In this document: one piece after another, positions 47,274 to 60,299 of the stretch
Layout of the letters: each line of letters starts with the position of its first letter
How positions within the stretch are numbered: position 1 is the first letter of the stretch
Assembly: GCF_037975245.1 (NCBI RefSeq)
Contig: NC_092577.1
Span: 30,719,398 to 30,783,397, forward strand
Length of the DNA: 64,000 nucleotides
Reading direction: 5' to 3'
Source of the DNA: Apostichopus japonicus
Lineage: Eukaryota; Echinodermata; Holothuroidea; Aspidochirotida; Stichopodidae
Made by a program: the position numbers and the translations under genes
Notes under the pieces: generated by a model
What the model saw: only the letters and a program-made list of their open reading frames with translations
What the model was told of the DNA's origin: nothing
Databases searched by the model: none

Positions 47274-49789
47274 AACTTACTTGAACACATTCATGTATCT
47301 ATAGTAAGATTTAGGCTGAGGGTGTGTAATGCTGAATAAGTTCTGACAGATACTGACTGGAGAGTATCCGTGTGTAGCTTTAAAGGTCATCAGAAGAATC
47401 TTGAAACAATACTAAACATAAATAAAGAACCGGACAAACTCATGAGGGGAAAAAAAGAAAGAAAGAAAACACAGCAACAAATGAACGAATAAAAAAAAAA
47501 AACTTTCTGAACGTTTACTACGTGTAATATACTAATATATAGCAAAATCTCTGTGAAAAAAATGGGAAAATAGAAGATTGACCAAGCCAAGAGTTGGAAT
47601 TCAATGCTTCGTTTTTGGGAGGCATTTCTAAGAGAGAGCGCTATCCTTAACATGCTCCAACGACCTCAGGGCAACAGATTGACAGATTGTTATGTTTTCA
47701 CACATCGCAAAATTATTCAGTTTCTCCGAATAAAATAAATATATATATTTCAAAAGTTTCAGAACCGGATCCGACGAAAGAACCGAATTTTATCATAAGT
47801 TAGTATCAAAACAAGTAGGCTACTATTAAAAAATTACCGACAAATTTATACCCACTGCTGCTAATTGTTACCTGCATAGTAAGAAAATACTGCATATATC
47901 TAGACTGAGTTCATGAAAGGACAGTTAGCCATCAGAAGATTGTACCAATTAGCTGCTCACATCTATAAATTTCCCATGGCAATTTTGTTGTGTGTAAAAA
48001 TCCGTTCAGATATTACTAAAGGCTTAACCCGCATTCTCTGTTAACCTTTGTAATGTTGCCTCTTCTTCCCTGCTTGCTTCTCTTTTATCGCATTAATACC
48101 TTTCAAAGAGTTGAAACATTAAAAAAATTCTTCTCCATTGTTAATAATCTATCTGTCGCCATTACTAGCATGCATTTCATTGCAAGCTGTTGCGTTTCCG
48201 GACATATCTTTCTAAACCTTTCTCCCACCAGGCTATAATTCAATAAACCCACAAGATTCATCGCAACATTTTGTTGGGCCTATATACTTCTTCCCAGCTC
48301 AATCTCAGCTTACCTCTCGATGGAGGATGGAAAAAAGGCAAAAAAACAAGTAAAACTTCAACTGAACAAAATTTAAAAACGAAGTGAAGAACAGGCAATA
48401 AAGAATTCGTATCGGTACTATTCCTTTTATTTTTCTCGGTTGGATGGAATATGAAATGAAAGACAGTCATAACATTTTCCAATATAGATTACTCATAGCT
48501 AAATGATTGATATATGTGGGTACTTTTAAGATAAACGCAATCTATTTTTCAGAATAACGCTGTCAGAACGGGGGTAGGTTTCAGTAGGTACAGTACGGTG
48601 GCCTAATGGAGACATAGAAAAGAAATTGAGTTAAAAAATCCAAATTTTGAGATTAAAAAGTCACAATTTTGGGACACTTATATTTTTCTATGGCCTTATT
48701 AAGCCCCCTTGTACTGAGACTATTCTCTTCGTGGTGTTAATTGGTCACGTGTTTTGTATCTTCTAGATGGTCAAACTGTTATTGTTTGGACAGGTTCCCT
48801 TATACTGTTATCGTTAATGTAGGTGTTGTATGTAAGGAAGTTTTTATTTGGGTTCAAAGGTGACAAGTTATACGCGTCTTAAACGAGGAGCTTCTAGGAG
48901 TTGATTTTGGAATTTACTTAAATCGAATTGAATTCGACTTAAGAAAAATAGAGGCCAATATTGTCCAATTTCTACTTAAGTAAAATGGACTTCTACTTAA
49001 ATGAAATGGCATTTCCTTAAGTGAAATACAATTTCCACTTTGGGGGTGGTGTGTGTGTGGGGGGGGGTGGGGTAAGGGGTATTTCATCGCCTCTCTACCT
49101 CTCTACACTGACCCCCCCCCTCAAATATATAACATAAGTCGTTTCTCGACTGAAATTCCTAAACGAATGGTGAGAGATGGTGCATCAATGAATACTGTAA
49201 ACTATATCAATATTTTCTATCAAACATTAAAAAACAACTTAATTAAATAAAAGTTGTCCTACAATTGGAAAGAGTAGAACAAGGCTATAACTCGGATTCG
49301 TTTGTTTGGGCACAAGTGATCTCTGTCTTCGCTTTTGTTGAGCTTCAAAGGGTATACAGGGGAATCACATGTAACATTGAACTTAATAGATATATGTGTA
49401 CGTGATGTTATCTTTGTACCTTTATATAAGTACCACAGCATTGTGTTTCACGTACTTTCCTTATTTTTCATGACAAAATGAATCAGAGCTGTCGTTACAA
49501 TCGCAGCAAAAATATCCAAGCATAAAATAATTAACATAAACTTAAAAAAGAAAAGAAAAGTGAACGGATGTTTGCGTTGCTTCCATGAAACGATAACATG
49601 GTATGGCATGGCTAAGTAGAGCTTGATACAACACGATACCACACGGGCACAGAATAGCATAGCATATAGATGTCACTTTAATCATACGTATCTTCACATG
49701 TTCCAACTGCAGCGTGATGCAAGGTTATATAATAATTATATAATCAGGACCTTCTACTCCAGTTCCTTTACATCTTATCGAATCATGTA

Positions 49790-51195
49790 TTACGACTCAA
49801 TACTTCTGGTAGCAAACCTTGGTACCCTATCGAATCGAATATTCCAGGTCATTTACTCTTCTTATTCTACCATGGTTTATGTTTACTGTGGTTCGAATCT
49901 TGCAATCGAAATAACGACTTAGCCATTATATAGCTTATCTAATCCAACAAACAACCATTCACTATACTTCTTGTCTAATCGAACACGATAGTACAGTTCA
50001 CGACACCTAATAGAGAACCATGGTTACTTATAGAATCCAACATTCCAGAACATTTAATTCTAAGAGTACCATGGTTTCATATCGAATAATTATTCCAGAA
50101 CCTTTACTTCTCACAGTGTAACATGCTTCCTTTTCGAATCCTATATTCCAGAACATTAAATTCTAAGAGTACCATGGTTTCATATCGAATCCTATATCAC
50201 AGAACCTTTACTTCTGACAGTGTACCATGGTTTATTAACGAATTCTATATTAAAGAACATTTACTTCTGAGAGTACCATGGTTTCATATCGAATCCTATT
50301 TTTCAGAACATGTACTTTTGAGAGTGTACCATGGTTTATTAACGAATTCTATATTCCAGAACATTTAGTTCTCAGAGTACCATGGTTTCATATCAAATCG
50401 TATTTTTTTCAGAACATTTACTTCTGAGAATGTAGCACCGTTCCTTATGGAACCCTGTATTTCCATAATATTTTCTTCTGAGAGTGTACCATGGCTTAAT
50501 ATCGAATCCTTTATATTCCAGAACCCTTACTTCTGACAATGTACCATGGTTCCATATCGAATCCTATATTCCAGAACATAATTACTTCTTAGAGTACCAT
50601 GGTATCGAATTCTAGTTTTCAGAACATTCACATTTGAGAGTGTACCATGGTTCCTTATCGATACCTATATACCAGAACATTTATTGTTGATAGTGTACCA
50701 TGGTCTCTTTCGAACCCTATGTTCCCAGTACATTTACTTTTGAGAGTGTACCACGGTTCTTATCGAATCCTATGTTCCCAGAATATTTACTTTTCAGAGT
50801 GTACCATGGTTCTTATCGAATCCTATGTTCCCAGAACATTTACTTTTGAGAGTGTACCACGGTTCTCATCGAATCCTATGTTCCCAGAATATTTACTTTT
50901 CAGAGTGTACCATGGTTCTTATCGAATCCTATGTTCCCAGAACATTTACTTTTGAGAGTGTACCACGGTTCTTATCGAATCCTATGTTCCCAGAATATTT
51001 ACTTTTCAGAGTGTACCATGGTTCTTATCGAATCCTATGTTCCCAGAACATTTACTTTTGAGAGTGTACCACGGTTCTTATCGAATCCTATGTTCCCAGA
51101 ACATTTACTTTTGAGAGTGTACCATGGTTCTTATCGAATCCTATGTTCCCAGAATATTTACTTTTCAGAGTGTACCACGATTTCATATCGAATCC
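49790..51195 (+). repeat. 53-bp minisatellite, about 24 copies
   Basis: The unit reads GTTCTTATCGAATCCTATGT, then TCCCAGAACATTTACTTT and a GAGAGTGTACCATG end. Copies are degenerate before about 50,650 and nearly identical from 50,760 to 51,170. There they alternate as a ~106-bp dimer (ACCATGG with AACATTT, ACCACGG with AATATTT). The array ends 40 bp from the acyltransferase stop codon, so it occupies that gene's 3' UTR or immediate downstream. Confidence 0.9.
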
Positions 51196-51236
51196 TTCTT
51201 TCCATATCCGTACTATCCGGTAGTATATATGGCTTA

Positions 51237-54200
51237 TCACTTGAATCTCTTCAGCAGTGCTTTCTCTAGTCCAATTGTTGGTCCCTCGATAAGAAGTGAG
51301 AAGGCGAATGCGCATGCGTATGAAACAACCGCGTTGGCTATGAAGAAGTAGCCCTATGGATTGAAAGATGAAAACATGTTATATGAGCAACAGAATAGTG
51401 GTAAAAATAGGCAAATATACGAATATTCCAAGAAAGACTTTCTCCACCATCTTAGTAACGTTAAAAAGAAGGTATTTCATGTTTGCCAGATTATCCGCTC
51501 CTGCCTTTTTGGAAGGGTAGACCGATATTTCAAAGTAACATATGTGTATTGCAGATAACATCGTCTGTGAATAAAGGATTTGCATATTCTACGGAGAAAG
51601 CCAAGGCATGTCCCTCACAGCTCACATGATTGTCATGGTGATGTCAGTTAATATATTGTTTCCAAATCATATCATAAATGCTCATTTTGTTATATCTTTA
51701 TGGAGACGTGGCGGGAGGGAAGGTGGCCGGGAGGAATGTTGAACATGAGGGAAATGAGGAAGTAAGATTCGTTATATATAGGAGCATGGGGAGGAGGGTT
51801 GATGCTGTTTTTCAACTTCTCCTCGGCTGAAGAGGGGGCTCATTTGCTTAAGGGTAATAGCGAATTACCGTTTCATATATAGTCCAGTGGAAAGAGGTCT
51901 TCTCGTTTAGCAGGAAAAGAAATATCACCATTGGATGTATGAGGTAGGCCCCAAATGTCAACCGACTGAATGGCTGCCAGAAGCCCCAAGAAAGGAAAGA
52001 ATTGATGGGTCCTGGTGAAAGGGAAAAAAAATAAAAAAAATAAAATTGACTACCAAAGAATTGCCAGTCTCCCATCGGCATAGCCGACTACCTGACTCTT
52101 TCTGTATGTCTGTCGTGGAGCGATTTCATGTCAGCTGTTGTCGTTTCATGACACAAACGTCCAAGCGCCTAGCCGGGGGGGGGGGGGAGCGAAGGGGCGA
52201 CCGCCCCCTCCTTGAGCTTTCACTCAATGAAGTATATAATACCACATATACAAAAACTAGCTGGTCTCCAGTTGTTCAAGGTTTTGCAGTCTCCACCATC
52301 TCACAGTTATTTTTCCAAATTTTTCATTCATACAAAAGTGCCACAACATACTATTGCATTCCGCAAAATTTACGTAAGATACTCGACAATATCCTTTTGA
52401 CTCAATTCAGTGGCAGATCCAGGATGTCTCAGAGGAGGGTGTCAGTCTGTGAGATAATTATCGGTAAAGGCCGAAAAGTATTAAAACCGAAATAGCGGTA
52501 CACAGAAAACATCGATCAAAAATGAAGTGTGCGAATATTTTCCCGCTGGATACCTTGTCTTGAACAAAATTATGTTTGTAGCTGATTTCAGTTACTCCAA
52601 ACACTGTTCAGATGGGGGAGGTCAGCGTCTTTCCACAGCTCCGCCCTTGCCATATACTTTGAGTAGTCTGTGTCGTATGTATATCATCGTGTTATCACAA
52701 TTTTGTTCGTGCCAATGTCTTAATTAAGTAACTTACCGCCATTGCCTGTGACACAAGAGAACGTAACCCATCCAATACAGGCAGAAAACAGGAACCTATT
52801 AAAACCGAACCAAATGGCGGCAAACCAATTGGGCAGTGGGTCGGTTTCGCTTGACCAGTACATTGCGAAAATCAAAACAAAGATGACAGCGAACGACAGA
52901 CACCAGCCGAAGATGTTCCATACCTGAAGAGGAAAAGAAAAAGAAGAAAACACAATTAATGTAAATTTTGTGACAAGTGACTGAGAACTGTGACACTGTA
53001 AGTCAAGTAACAATGTGTTCATCAATTGGCCAAAAGCCGTGATGGAAGGGGACTATAGGAAATAGGGGATGAGGAACAGTTTTGATAATGTTTGACGTTA
53101 TGTTTGATGTTCTTATTCAGGTTCTTTGAACGACGTTTGCGATAGATCTGATGACCTTTGGATACGTGAAACTATTGGCAAGACTTTCACTGTTCTGACA
53201 CCAACTTTAGTGTCACCATGATTCCTCTTCGTGCTCAAGCTTCTAAATAACATGTTGGAACAAACAAACAAAAAATCGTAAATCTCCAAATCCTTCAACA
53301 TGGACACAAAAGCCCATTTAATGGTGAGTCGGATTGTGGGGAGAAGCAAGGCAACGTCACTAACTGCCTTGTTTGTGACCGTTCGCAACCTATAGCAAAC
53401 TGACCGAACAGGTTTTGGGAGAATCGAGAGAGAGAGGTTGAGAGAGGTTGAGAGAGAGGTGGAGGTAGGTGAAGAGGTAGGTGGAGAGGTAGGTAGAGAG
53501 AGAGAGAGATCATTTTCCAAATTTACCAGTGGGATCTTCATCTTCTGATCTTTGATATTATAGAGAGCATAACCCACAAAGACTCCCACCATATAAGCTT
53601 GAATACGACACCAAGGCTTAGCATAAGTCCTGTCCGCGTCCGGTGGGTAAGATGCAGTTCGATTGTTGTAAGGTCTAACAAGAAAAAAATCAAAGAAGTC
53701 ACACGAATAGTCTCTAATTCGTCTGCATTAAGTGTTGAATTCTACTTATGAAAAAGATGGCCGACTGATTTCCAGTTATAAATGAGATGACCATTTGATG
53801 TCTAATTCTTATTGAGAATTTTCACTTCTAATTATTGAAATGTTCTTTTCATTTCTCGAAATTATCAATGAGAGGCGATTTGATATTCATTTATCTATGA
53901 GATGGCCGTTTAAATTCCAATTATCAATGACCATTTGATTTCAAATTATTAATGAGATGGTCATTTCATTTCCAGTTATCAAAGTGACTGCCACTTGACT
54001 TCCAATTAATGCAAATGTCATCTTTCAATTATCAATGAGATTGCCATTTGAATTCCAATTATTAATGAGATGACCGTGTGATTTCTAAATATCAATGAAA
54101 TTACCGTTTAAATTCCAGTTATATCAATGTTCGAGATGTTCGTTGAAATTCCAATTATCAATGAGATGTACATAGATTTCTTATTATCATTGAGATAGCC

Positions 54201-54633
54201 TATTGATTAGCAATTAGTTATCAATGAGATGACCATTTGATTTCTAAATATCAATGAGATGGCCGTTTAAATTCCAGTTATCAATGCTCGAGATGTTCGT
54301 TTAAATTGCAATTAATGAGATGGCTTTTTAATTAGCAATTACCGATGAGATGGCGGTCTAAATTCCAGTTATCAATGAGATGACCCTTTGATTTCTAAAT
54401 ATCAATAAGGTGGCCGTTTAAATTCCAATAACAACGAGATGGTCGTTTGAATTCGGATCACTTTCAGTACCGGTGACCTTTATACATAAACGAAAAGATG
54501 ACGAAATGCTGACACTTACATAGGGTAATTCCCCAAAGGATAGCCCCAGTAACCAGACAAAATGGTGGTTATCAAACATGACATCATTGCAATGCCAACC
54601 ACACTGCCGATTCCAATTTTCTTCAGATTCGGT
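51237..54633 (-). CDS. Acyltransferase-3 / NRF-6-like membrane protein (C-terminal half)
   Basis: Five phase-consistent minus-strand exons: 54633-54520, 53674-53527, 52923-52737, 52011-51869 and 51353-51237 (TGA). They encode about 235 residues. These match the C-terminal half of the acyltransferase-3 domain in the nose-resistant-to-fluoxetine (NRF-6) family, which is common in invertebrates. Family features: PWCRIQAYMVGVFVGYAL (the P-W-x-R-I-x-x-Y-x-x-G block), GPINSFLSWGFWQPFSRLTF, then AYLIHPMVI, and the last helix ending LLIEGPTIGLEKAL. I see about six hydrophobic helices. The protein should move acyl groups across or within a membrane; in worms NRF-6 acts in lipid and drug transport. The N-terminal NRF domain, the first helices and the start codon are not found between 54,634 and the window end, where an oppositely oriented transporter begins 950 bp away. 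Either the 5' exons lie beyond 64,000 with that transporter in an intron, or the gene is truncated. Confidence 0.88.
53400..53512. repeat. GA-rich simple repeat
   Basis: GAGAGAGGTTGAGAGAGG and GTGGAGAGGTAGGTAGAGAG type repeats, in the intron just after acyltransferase exon 53674-53527 on the minus strand. The 159-codon minus-strand frame across it runs through the exon into this repeat and is not a separate gene. Confidence 0.85.
53740..54450 (+). repeat. Irregular tandem array, ~30-36 bp unit, about 20 copies
   Basis: The motif ATCAATGAGATGGCCATTTG, then ATTTCCAATT, recurs with many substitutions and indels. It fills most of the 845-bp intron between acyltransferase exons 53674-53527 and 54633-54520. 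Confidence 0.85.
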
Positions 54634-55581
54634 CTGTAGATACAAAAAGATTCTTCATTAGTTGTAATGATAGAAAAAGCGACTAAATCTTGCCCTTTTA
54701 ATGTAGGCTCAGTGTGTCCTATCATTGGTGACTTCAAGGGCGAGTATACTAAAAGCTTCAATACATTTAATGTATTCGTGACGCCATATATTGGACAGAG
54801 TTTAAACGCACGCGAACAATCAAACAATGACAAAACTCATTTACAGAGGCTTGGGAACCGGGCTGAAGAATGGTATTTATTAAACCACCTCCCCATAACG
54901 TAATTTGTTAAAACGAAAACAAAAATACAGAAGAAAATATTTGGTTTTCCGAGGAAAGTTGCTTTTTGGTAAACGAGAACAATATCTAAAAACAGAAAAT
55001 AAAAGCATTTTCCGTTGGCCCTAAGTATAGACGAGTGCGGCGAGGTAGCAAGAATTCAATGGTTCATATGTTGCTGTCGGTATAACACCGGTGTACATTA
55101 TACGTTACAGTGATGTAATTGTGAACGGTTAGAAATGCTGTGGAACGACATAATGACTTGCATCGGACCTAGTCTGTGAAACAATATCTTGTGAAAGGAC
55201 ATAACCACCACAGCAATTGAGTTAGCACAAACGGCACACGATAGACTTTAATAGGCTTACTCGGATACATGTATCAACTACGCCGATTTGTATTGAACAA
55301 AAGCATTTTCTTTAAGAAATTACTTTCTTCTGAAAATGATCAAATTTCCTTCGGAAAACGAAAAGTCAAGTCAAATCTACAAGAAAATATTCCAATGTGT
55401 CCCATCGGGAGCACCGTAGTTATGCGCTCAAGTCCCATGTAACAATTAATTCATGCATGAATACATATTCTTTTGACTTATATACACATGAATACATAAA
55501 CATATGTATATCTATATATATACCATTAACTTTATCCCACTTAACTCCAACCATATTCGTCTTACATTCAAATTTCCAGAC
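54634..55581. other. Gap between acyltransferase and transporter genes
   Basis: Head-to-head spacing between the last visible acyltransferase exon (-) and the transporter start codon (+). It is AT-rich, with no recognisable exon. A pyrimidine-ending AATTTCCAG just before the transporter ATG (55,571-55,579) looks like a splice acceptor, so an untranslated 5' exon of the transporter may lie in this gap. Confidence 0.55.
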
Positions 55582-58500
55582 ATGACGCAAGGCAAAGTGG
55601 CAAAGCTGTTGAATTCATTTGGAGTGTTACTTGCTGGAATGATAGCTGTTTTCTTACAGAGTGGATCATTTAAAGCATTCGGTGTTTTATTTGATGACAT
55701 CGTGGAAGAATACAAAACGTCATACATGTATGCTGGATGGGTGCTCACTTTTAAAGACTCAGTTTCATTTATTGTTGGTAAGAGTGAAAATTACAATTTA
55801 TTTACTATTTATTAACTATATGAACTCTGTGAGAATGTTGAGGTCGAATGACTAAGGCACAGGATCTGCGATAACAGAATCCTGGCCAGTCTCTTAGCGC
55901 AACCCAAACGTAATTGCTGATTCATAAACAAGCAAGACAAAAAAAAAAGCGTGGTTCCGAAACTGACCCAGCGTAACCGTTAACGCTGCAATACCTACAG
56001 CCAATAACTGTCAGGAATTGTTCTCCCCTTTCTCTGGTAGATTTCTGCCTAGCGGGTTTTGCGTGAAGCATTGGAACTCCCCGTTATGTGTTCTGAAAGC
56101 GTAGCCTACCTTTAAAGTTAGAAAATCTCTCTGATTCGCAATATTCATTGAGAACTAATTGAAAGGATATTCTGATGACTAAAGTCTTGAAAAAAAATTG
56201 CCGGATATTTTCTTAATCTTGGGTGAAAACCATATCTTCATAGCATGTTGTATCGTGACAATATGGAATTTTCAAAGTTTGTGATATTTTGTAACATTTG
56301 TATCTTGTAATCTTGGTATATCTAGTAATATATTTGACATTGTTTGTCACCAGAAAAACATATTAAAGAAGTTTAACGATATATATATGAGTACAGCTTT
56401 ACTAGCCGTTTTCATTCGATTCGCTGCGATTTGACTTCGGTACACGAAGACAAAAAGCCCAGGATGACCGTTCAGCAGAATAGCTTTGAAAATTAAATTG
56501 ACAAGTAGTCACTCTTTGATAAACGTAATTTTCACTCCCATAAAGATTGATCATCATTCATGACACTCTTAACTTGAGTGTCTTCTCACTCTGTTAAATT
56601 AAGAGAGTAAAAACAAAAACACACCACCAAAATGAAAAATCAGTCTTCAAATGTGCCTTTTACATCTTACAAATTAGAAGGCAAGAGTCTCAGCCTACCG
56701 TCGACGAACTTTTGTTCCCTTAGGTGTATAGCATCGAGGAGAATGTAACTTAACATATCATGCAACGCATGACGAATCAATCGGTGCATAATTAAAGATT
56801 ATCAATAATTGTTATGGATGATCCGATAATGAATTATTTATTTATCTGCTTATCATTACAGCGGGGATTGTAGGAGCTCTTCTCGGAGGTCTCCAAAACA
56901 AAACTTTAGGTGTGTCCGGTGGCTTCCTATTTGGTCTTGGATTCGTCTTGATTGGATTGCTTTGCCGAACCAGCTTTCAACTGTTCCTCTTTACGGGAGT
57001 TACAGGTGAAACAATATGCATACAAAATAAATAAATATTCATATAAAGTAAAATATTTATAAGCATTCCGTGCACGATTGACTAAACTTCCGTCTGTCCC
57101 ATTGAACTCCCTAACTCGTATAATGTGACATTAATCTTCATGCTCGCTGGATACGAGGTAACCGTGATATGTTTTGAAATCACCGTGGCGGCATCTTGCA
57201 AACCTCCTCTCACTTCTCCGGTTTCATAAATTAGAAGAAACACACAATATGTTAGGTCGCCGGCTGTCAATTTATATTAGAGAGCCAGTACTGCTTCCCT
57301 GCCAACCAACCACTGGCAATGACCACGCCGTGGCAGGAGTTAGATTTTCATTGCAAAACAGGAAATACTATAATCTCGAGTGGCTTGAGAACCACATACA
57401 TAATGCATCACATGTGTATGGCGCCCATACAAATTGAACACTTAAGCCTTCGCTTTAGAGCAATTTGCATCATGTACGTCTATTTTACGTGAAAATGCAC
57501 GAAAATGACATTTGTACCTCTGCTAAATTATTGATTTATTTCATCTTATAGCGCTATTTCCTTCACCTACAATTTTAATGTTCAATTGACAATCAGTCAG
57601 GTGGGGGAACTAAGGTAAACCAAAGAAAAAAGAGCTTGTCCGACGCGACATAAAAGCGTTGTAATTAGCAAGTGAAAATGGAGGTGTTGAAAGTTACAAT
57701 ATCCCTGATATTTTTTATAGATACCATGCATGTATGAGTTATTCCACCTTAAAATATTTCGTAATACCTCTCAATTTTCCAGCTGTAGGAGAAGGGTTAC
57801 TTTACTTTTCTCTCTATATGTCATTCTTGGAACACTTCGACGCGGAAACATTCCCTACGGCCTACTCAGTGAGGGAGCTCTTCACATACTTAGGAATAGT
57901 CGTTATTCCAATTTTGGTGGATAACTTTCGCAGACGTTATGGTCTGTTCGGGTCATACCTACTGATGGGCGCAGTGTCATGGAACACTGTGTTATCAGGG
58001 CTGTTGATGAAACCCAAGAAAGGAATTGCGAAAATTCCTGGTAACAAGCAAAAGAAAGAGGACGCTCAGACGACGAACCAGGAAGACGATTCAAACAGTA
58101 TTGACAATAGCAGAGAGAAAAGTAAGCACACCCATGTCGAACTTTGCAGTGGAGCACTCTTCTATGAACATCCACAATTTGTACCATTTGTGGTAATACA
58201 GGCGTTCTTTAGTTTAACATTTGCTACTTGGGCAATTTTTTTGGTCCCTTTTGGAAGATCTAAAGGATTCCCATCAGAGGTTGCGGTACTTCTATCAGCA
58301 ATTGGAGGAGTTGGTGGGTTCCTTGGTAAGATAGTGGTGTTGGTCGTTTTCTGGTACAACCGCATGAACACTATAGCAGCGATCGTTGTTCCCGCCATTA
58401 CTTGTGCTTCGTCCTTTTCGGGATACCTTGTCTCTCATACTTTCTGGGGACTTGCATTGTCCTCGTTTTGCTGTGGGTTCACATTGGCGTACGCAGACGG

Positions 58501-60143
58501 TGCTCTTGGCGGAACAGTACCAGATCATTTGTGCGAGCGACACATCAGGCAAGGCATGGCTGTCTTATTCGTCTGTAACGGATTGGCTATGCAACTTGGT
58601 GGGATTATATCAGGTAAGGTAATATACCGTAAAGTTGATACGCGGAACACCCTCCCAGATCGAGAGAACTTATTAGATTACGAATTAACACTCAATCTCT
58701 AGAAAAGGAGTTTCACATCTGAGGTAGATGTAAAGAGTAGCCACATACAGTAATAGGCCCATATATATTTTCTGAAGGGAAGCTCTCATCATAGGGAATA
58801 TGTACGTTATATTACATATCCAATACACCGTGGAATCATTGTAACACCAATCTGTATAAGTATACATGATGGACATGGTGTATACAGCTGTATCCGCATG
58901 ATACCACATTGTGCCTCTTCAATGCAACGGATGTGTACCGATAGTATGTCCACATGCATCAAAACCCATTGTTCCTCTTGTAATACATTTGTGCACCAGT
59001 ACATCCACATAAGACCAAAATTGAGCCTCTTACGATATAATGTATGCCACTATGTCTACATAAGACCACGTTTTGTCTCTCATAACAATACAGTGTATGC
59101 TTATATGTCCACATTGTGTCTTTTACAATGGAATGTATGCCAGTCAGCCGATGTCCACAGTATGTGCCTTTTACAATACAGTTTACCAAAAGTATGTCCA
59201 CATTGTCTCTATTATAATACAATGATGATGAGCGAGCGTTAGATCATAACGGCAAAAATAACACGGATTGTGATCGGACATGATGGTAACAGTTGATGTA
59301 GAAACACGAGGATTCGTTATGTCAACATAACATGAATGGTTATATTTTGAAATGAATGAAAGTTGGTGTTTTAATCTTTACACATAATGTTTACAACATA
59401 AGGTTTTATAAAGATGAAAACATGATTTATATTTCCTTTTGGTCAAACATAAACTGAACCTAGTCTTTAAAGTCTCAATGAGTGTTTGCCAAATTTTAAC
59501 TTCGACCTTTCCAGCTAACAGCCCTAAAAGCTCAGTGAAAATAACACCGTTCTACGCTATTTTCATATTAATAATCATTATTTTTATTGAGTTATCTGTC
59601 GTTAAACATTTTGAGCCGAATAAATTTCGCCAGATCTTCACTCAAAATTTGCAAGTCCCGCCCAACAGATCATGCGCCAATCAAATCTCTCTGTTTTGTT
59701 TACGACCGTTAGGCCTAGGTCTTACGAGTGGACGATACGAGTATATAAAGGTTACATTTTTGTAATGAACATGCTGATATGGGAGGTTGTAGTGATTTAA
59801 CGGTAAATTTTTCGCACCATAATGGCAGCAGAAGTATTTTATTTCTTTTGATTGCGACAGTTTTCTCAATTAAACTTACCTGGTAAGAGTGCATTTAGAA
59901 TAAGAAACATTGAATCTGCTTCGGAAGTTTGTTTTCCGTAATTCATCAGCAAAAACGTATTGTGACTATTAAAGTCTAACCAGATTGACTGTATCTCTTC
60001 TTTTTACAGGTGCGTTCCTGGACTCTTTTGGATCATACTTCGTAATTTTTGGTTTCATTATTTTCTTAAATATTGTAGAAATTCCATTAGGGTTTTTGAT
60101 ATTCATATACAAGCTGGGTGGAACCACGAAGGAATGTCAGTAA
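55582..60143 (+). CDS. MFS transporter, monocarboxylate-transporter (SLC16)-like
   Basis: Four exons join in phase to 434 codons plus TAA: 55582-55777, 56862-57005, 57783-58613 and 60010-60143. The protein has the 12-helix MFS layout of SLC16 carriers: six helices, a charged loop (about residues 200-245, rich in Lys, Asp, Asn and Gln), and six more. Helix 1 reads SGSFKAFGVLFDDIVEEYK, similar to the family's position after the first motif. GRSKGFPSEVAVLLSAIGG opens helix 8, and the C-terminal GIISGAFLDSFGSYFVIFGF matches the family's last-helices block. The usual N-terminal DGGWGW motif is absent, so substrate and sub-family are uncertain; SLC16-like proteins carry lactate, pyruvate, ketone bodies, aromatic amino acids or other anions. 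The start is taken at the first in-frame ATG, five bases after the start of a likely exon. There is no internal stop. An AATAAA at 60,763 is a plausible poly(A) signal. Confidence 0.88.
55833..55960 (+). mobile_element. Possible decayed tRNA-derived SINE
   Basis: GAGGTCGAATGACTAAGGCA resembles an A-box region of tRNA-Ser-type SINE heads, and an A-rich tract ends near 55,950. The B box is not recognisable. It lies in intron 1 of the transporter gene. Confidence 0.35.
58880..59225 (+). repeat. Degenerate tandem repeat, ~50-60 bp unit, about six copies
   Basis: TATGTCCACATTGTGTCTCT, then TACAATACAATGTATGCC type blocks recur. It is in the last intron of the transporter gene, 270 bp after exon 3. 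Confidence 0.7.
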
Positions 60144-60299
60144 ACAAATAGTGGGTGTCGTGTAGGCATGATTGAATTCGTGAGAGGCCATGGCTTTCCT
60201 CTATAGGTCAAGAGGGCAAAGCCTACCAACGACAGACAGAATATAACAACAAAAATCCTATGGGTAGTGTACATACCTATATTACATCTATCTAGCCCA

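Larger units (their letters stand above)
44923..51236. other. Intergenic region upstream of the reductase gene
   Basis: Between the reductase start (44,922, minus strand) and the acyltransferase stop (51,237, minus strand) I see no protein-coding exon. The 5' UTR and promoter of the reductase gene must lie just above 44,922, but no clear TATA box or CpG-rich island is visible. Contents are C- and G-runs near 45,660, 45,750 and 46,046, two foldback elements (46,235-47,125), a hammerhead-like remnant (47,233) and the 53-bp minisatellite. Confidence 0.6.

Noticed and set aside
50647-51269. Several frames of about 75-112 codons repeating the same peptide
   Set aside because: They are readings of the 53-bp minisatellite, shifting frame every unit.
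53113-53592. 159-codon minus-strand ORF as a separate gene
   Set aside because: Only its first 22 or so codons belong to an acyltransferase exon. The rest reads through the donor into a GA-rich intron.
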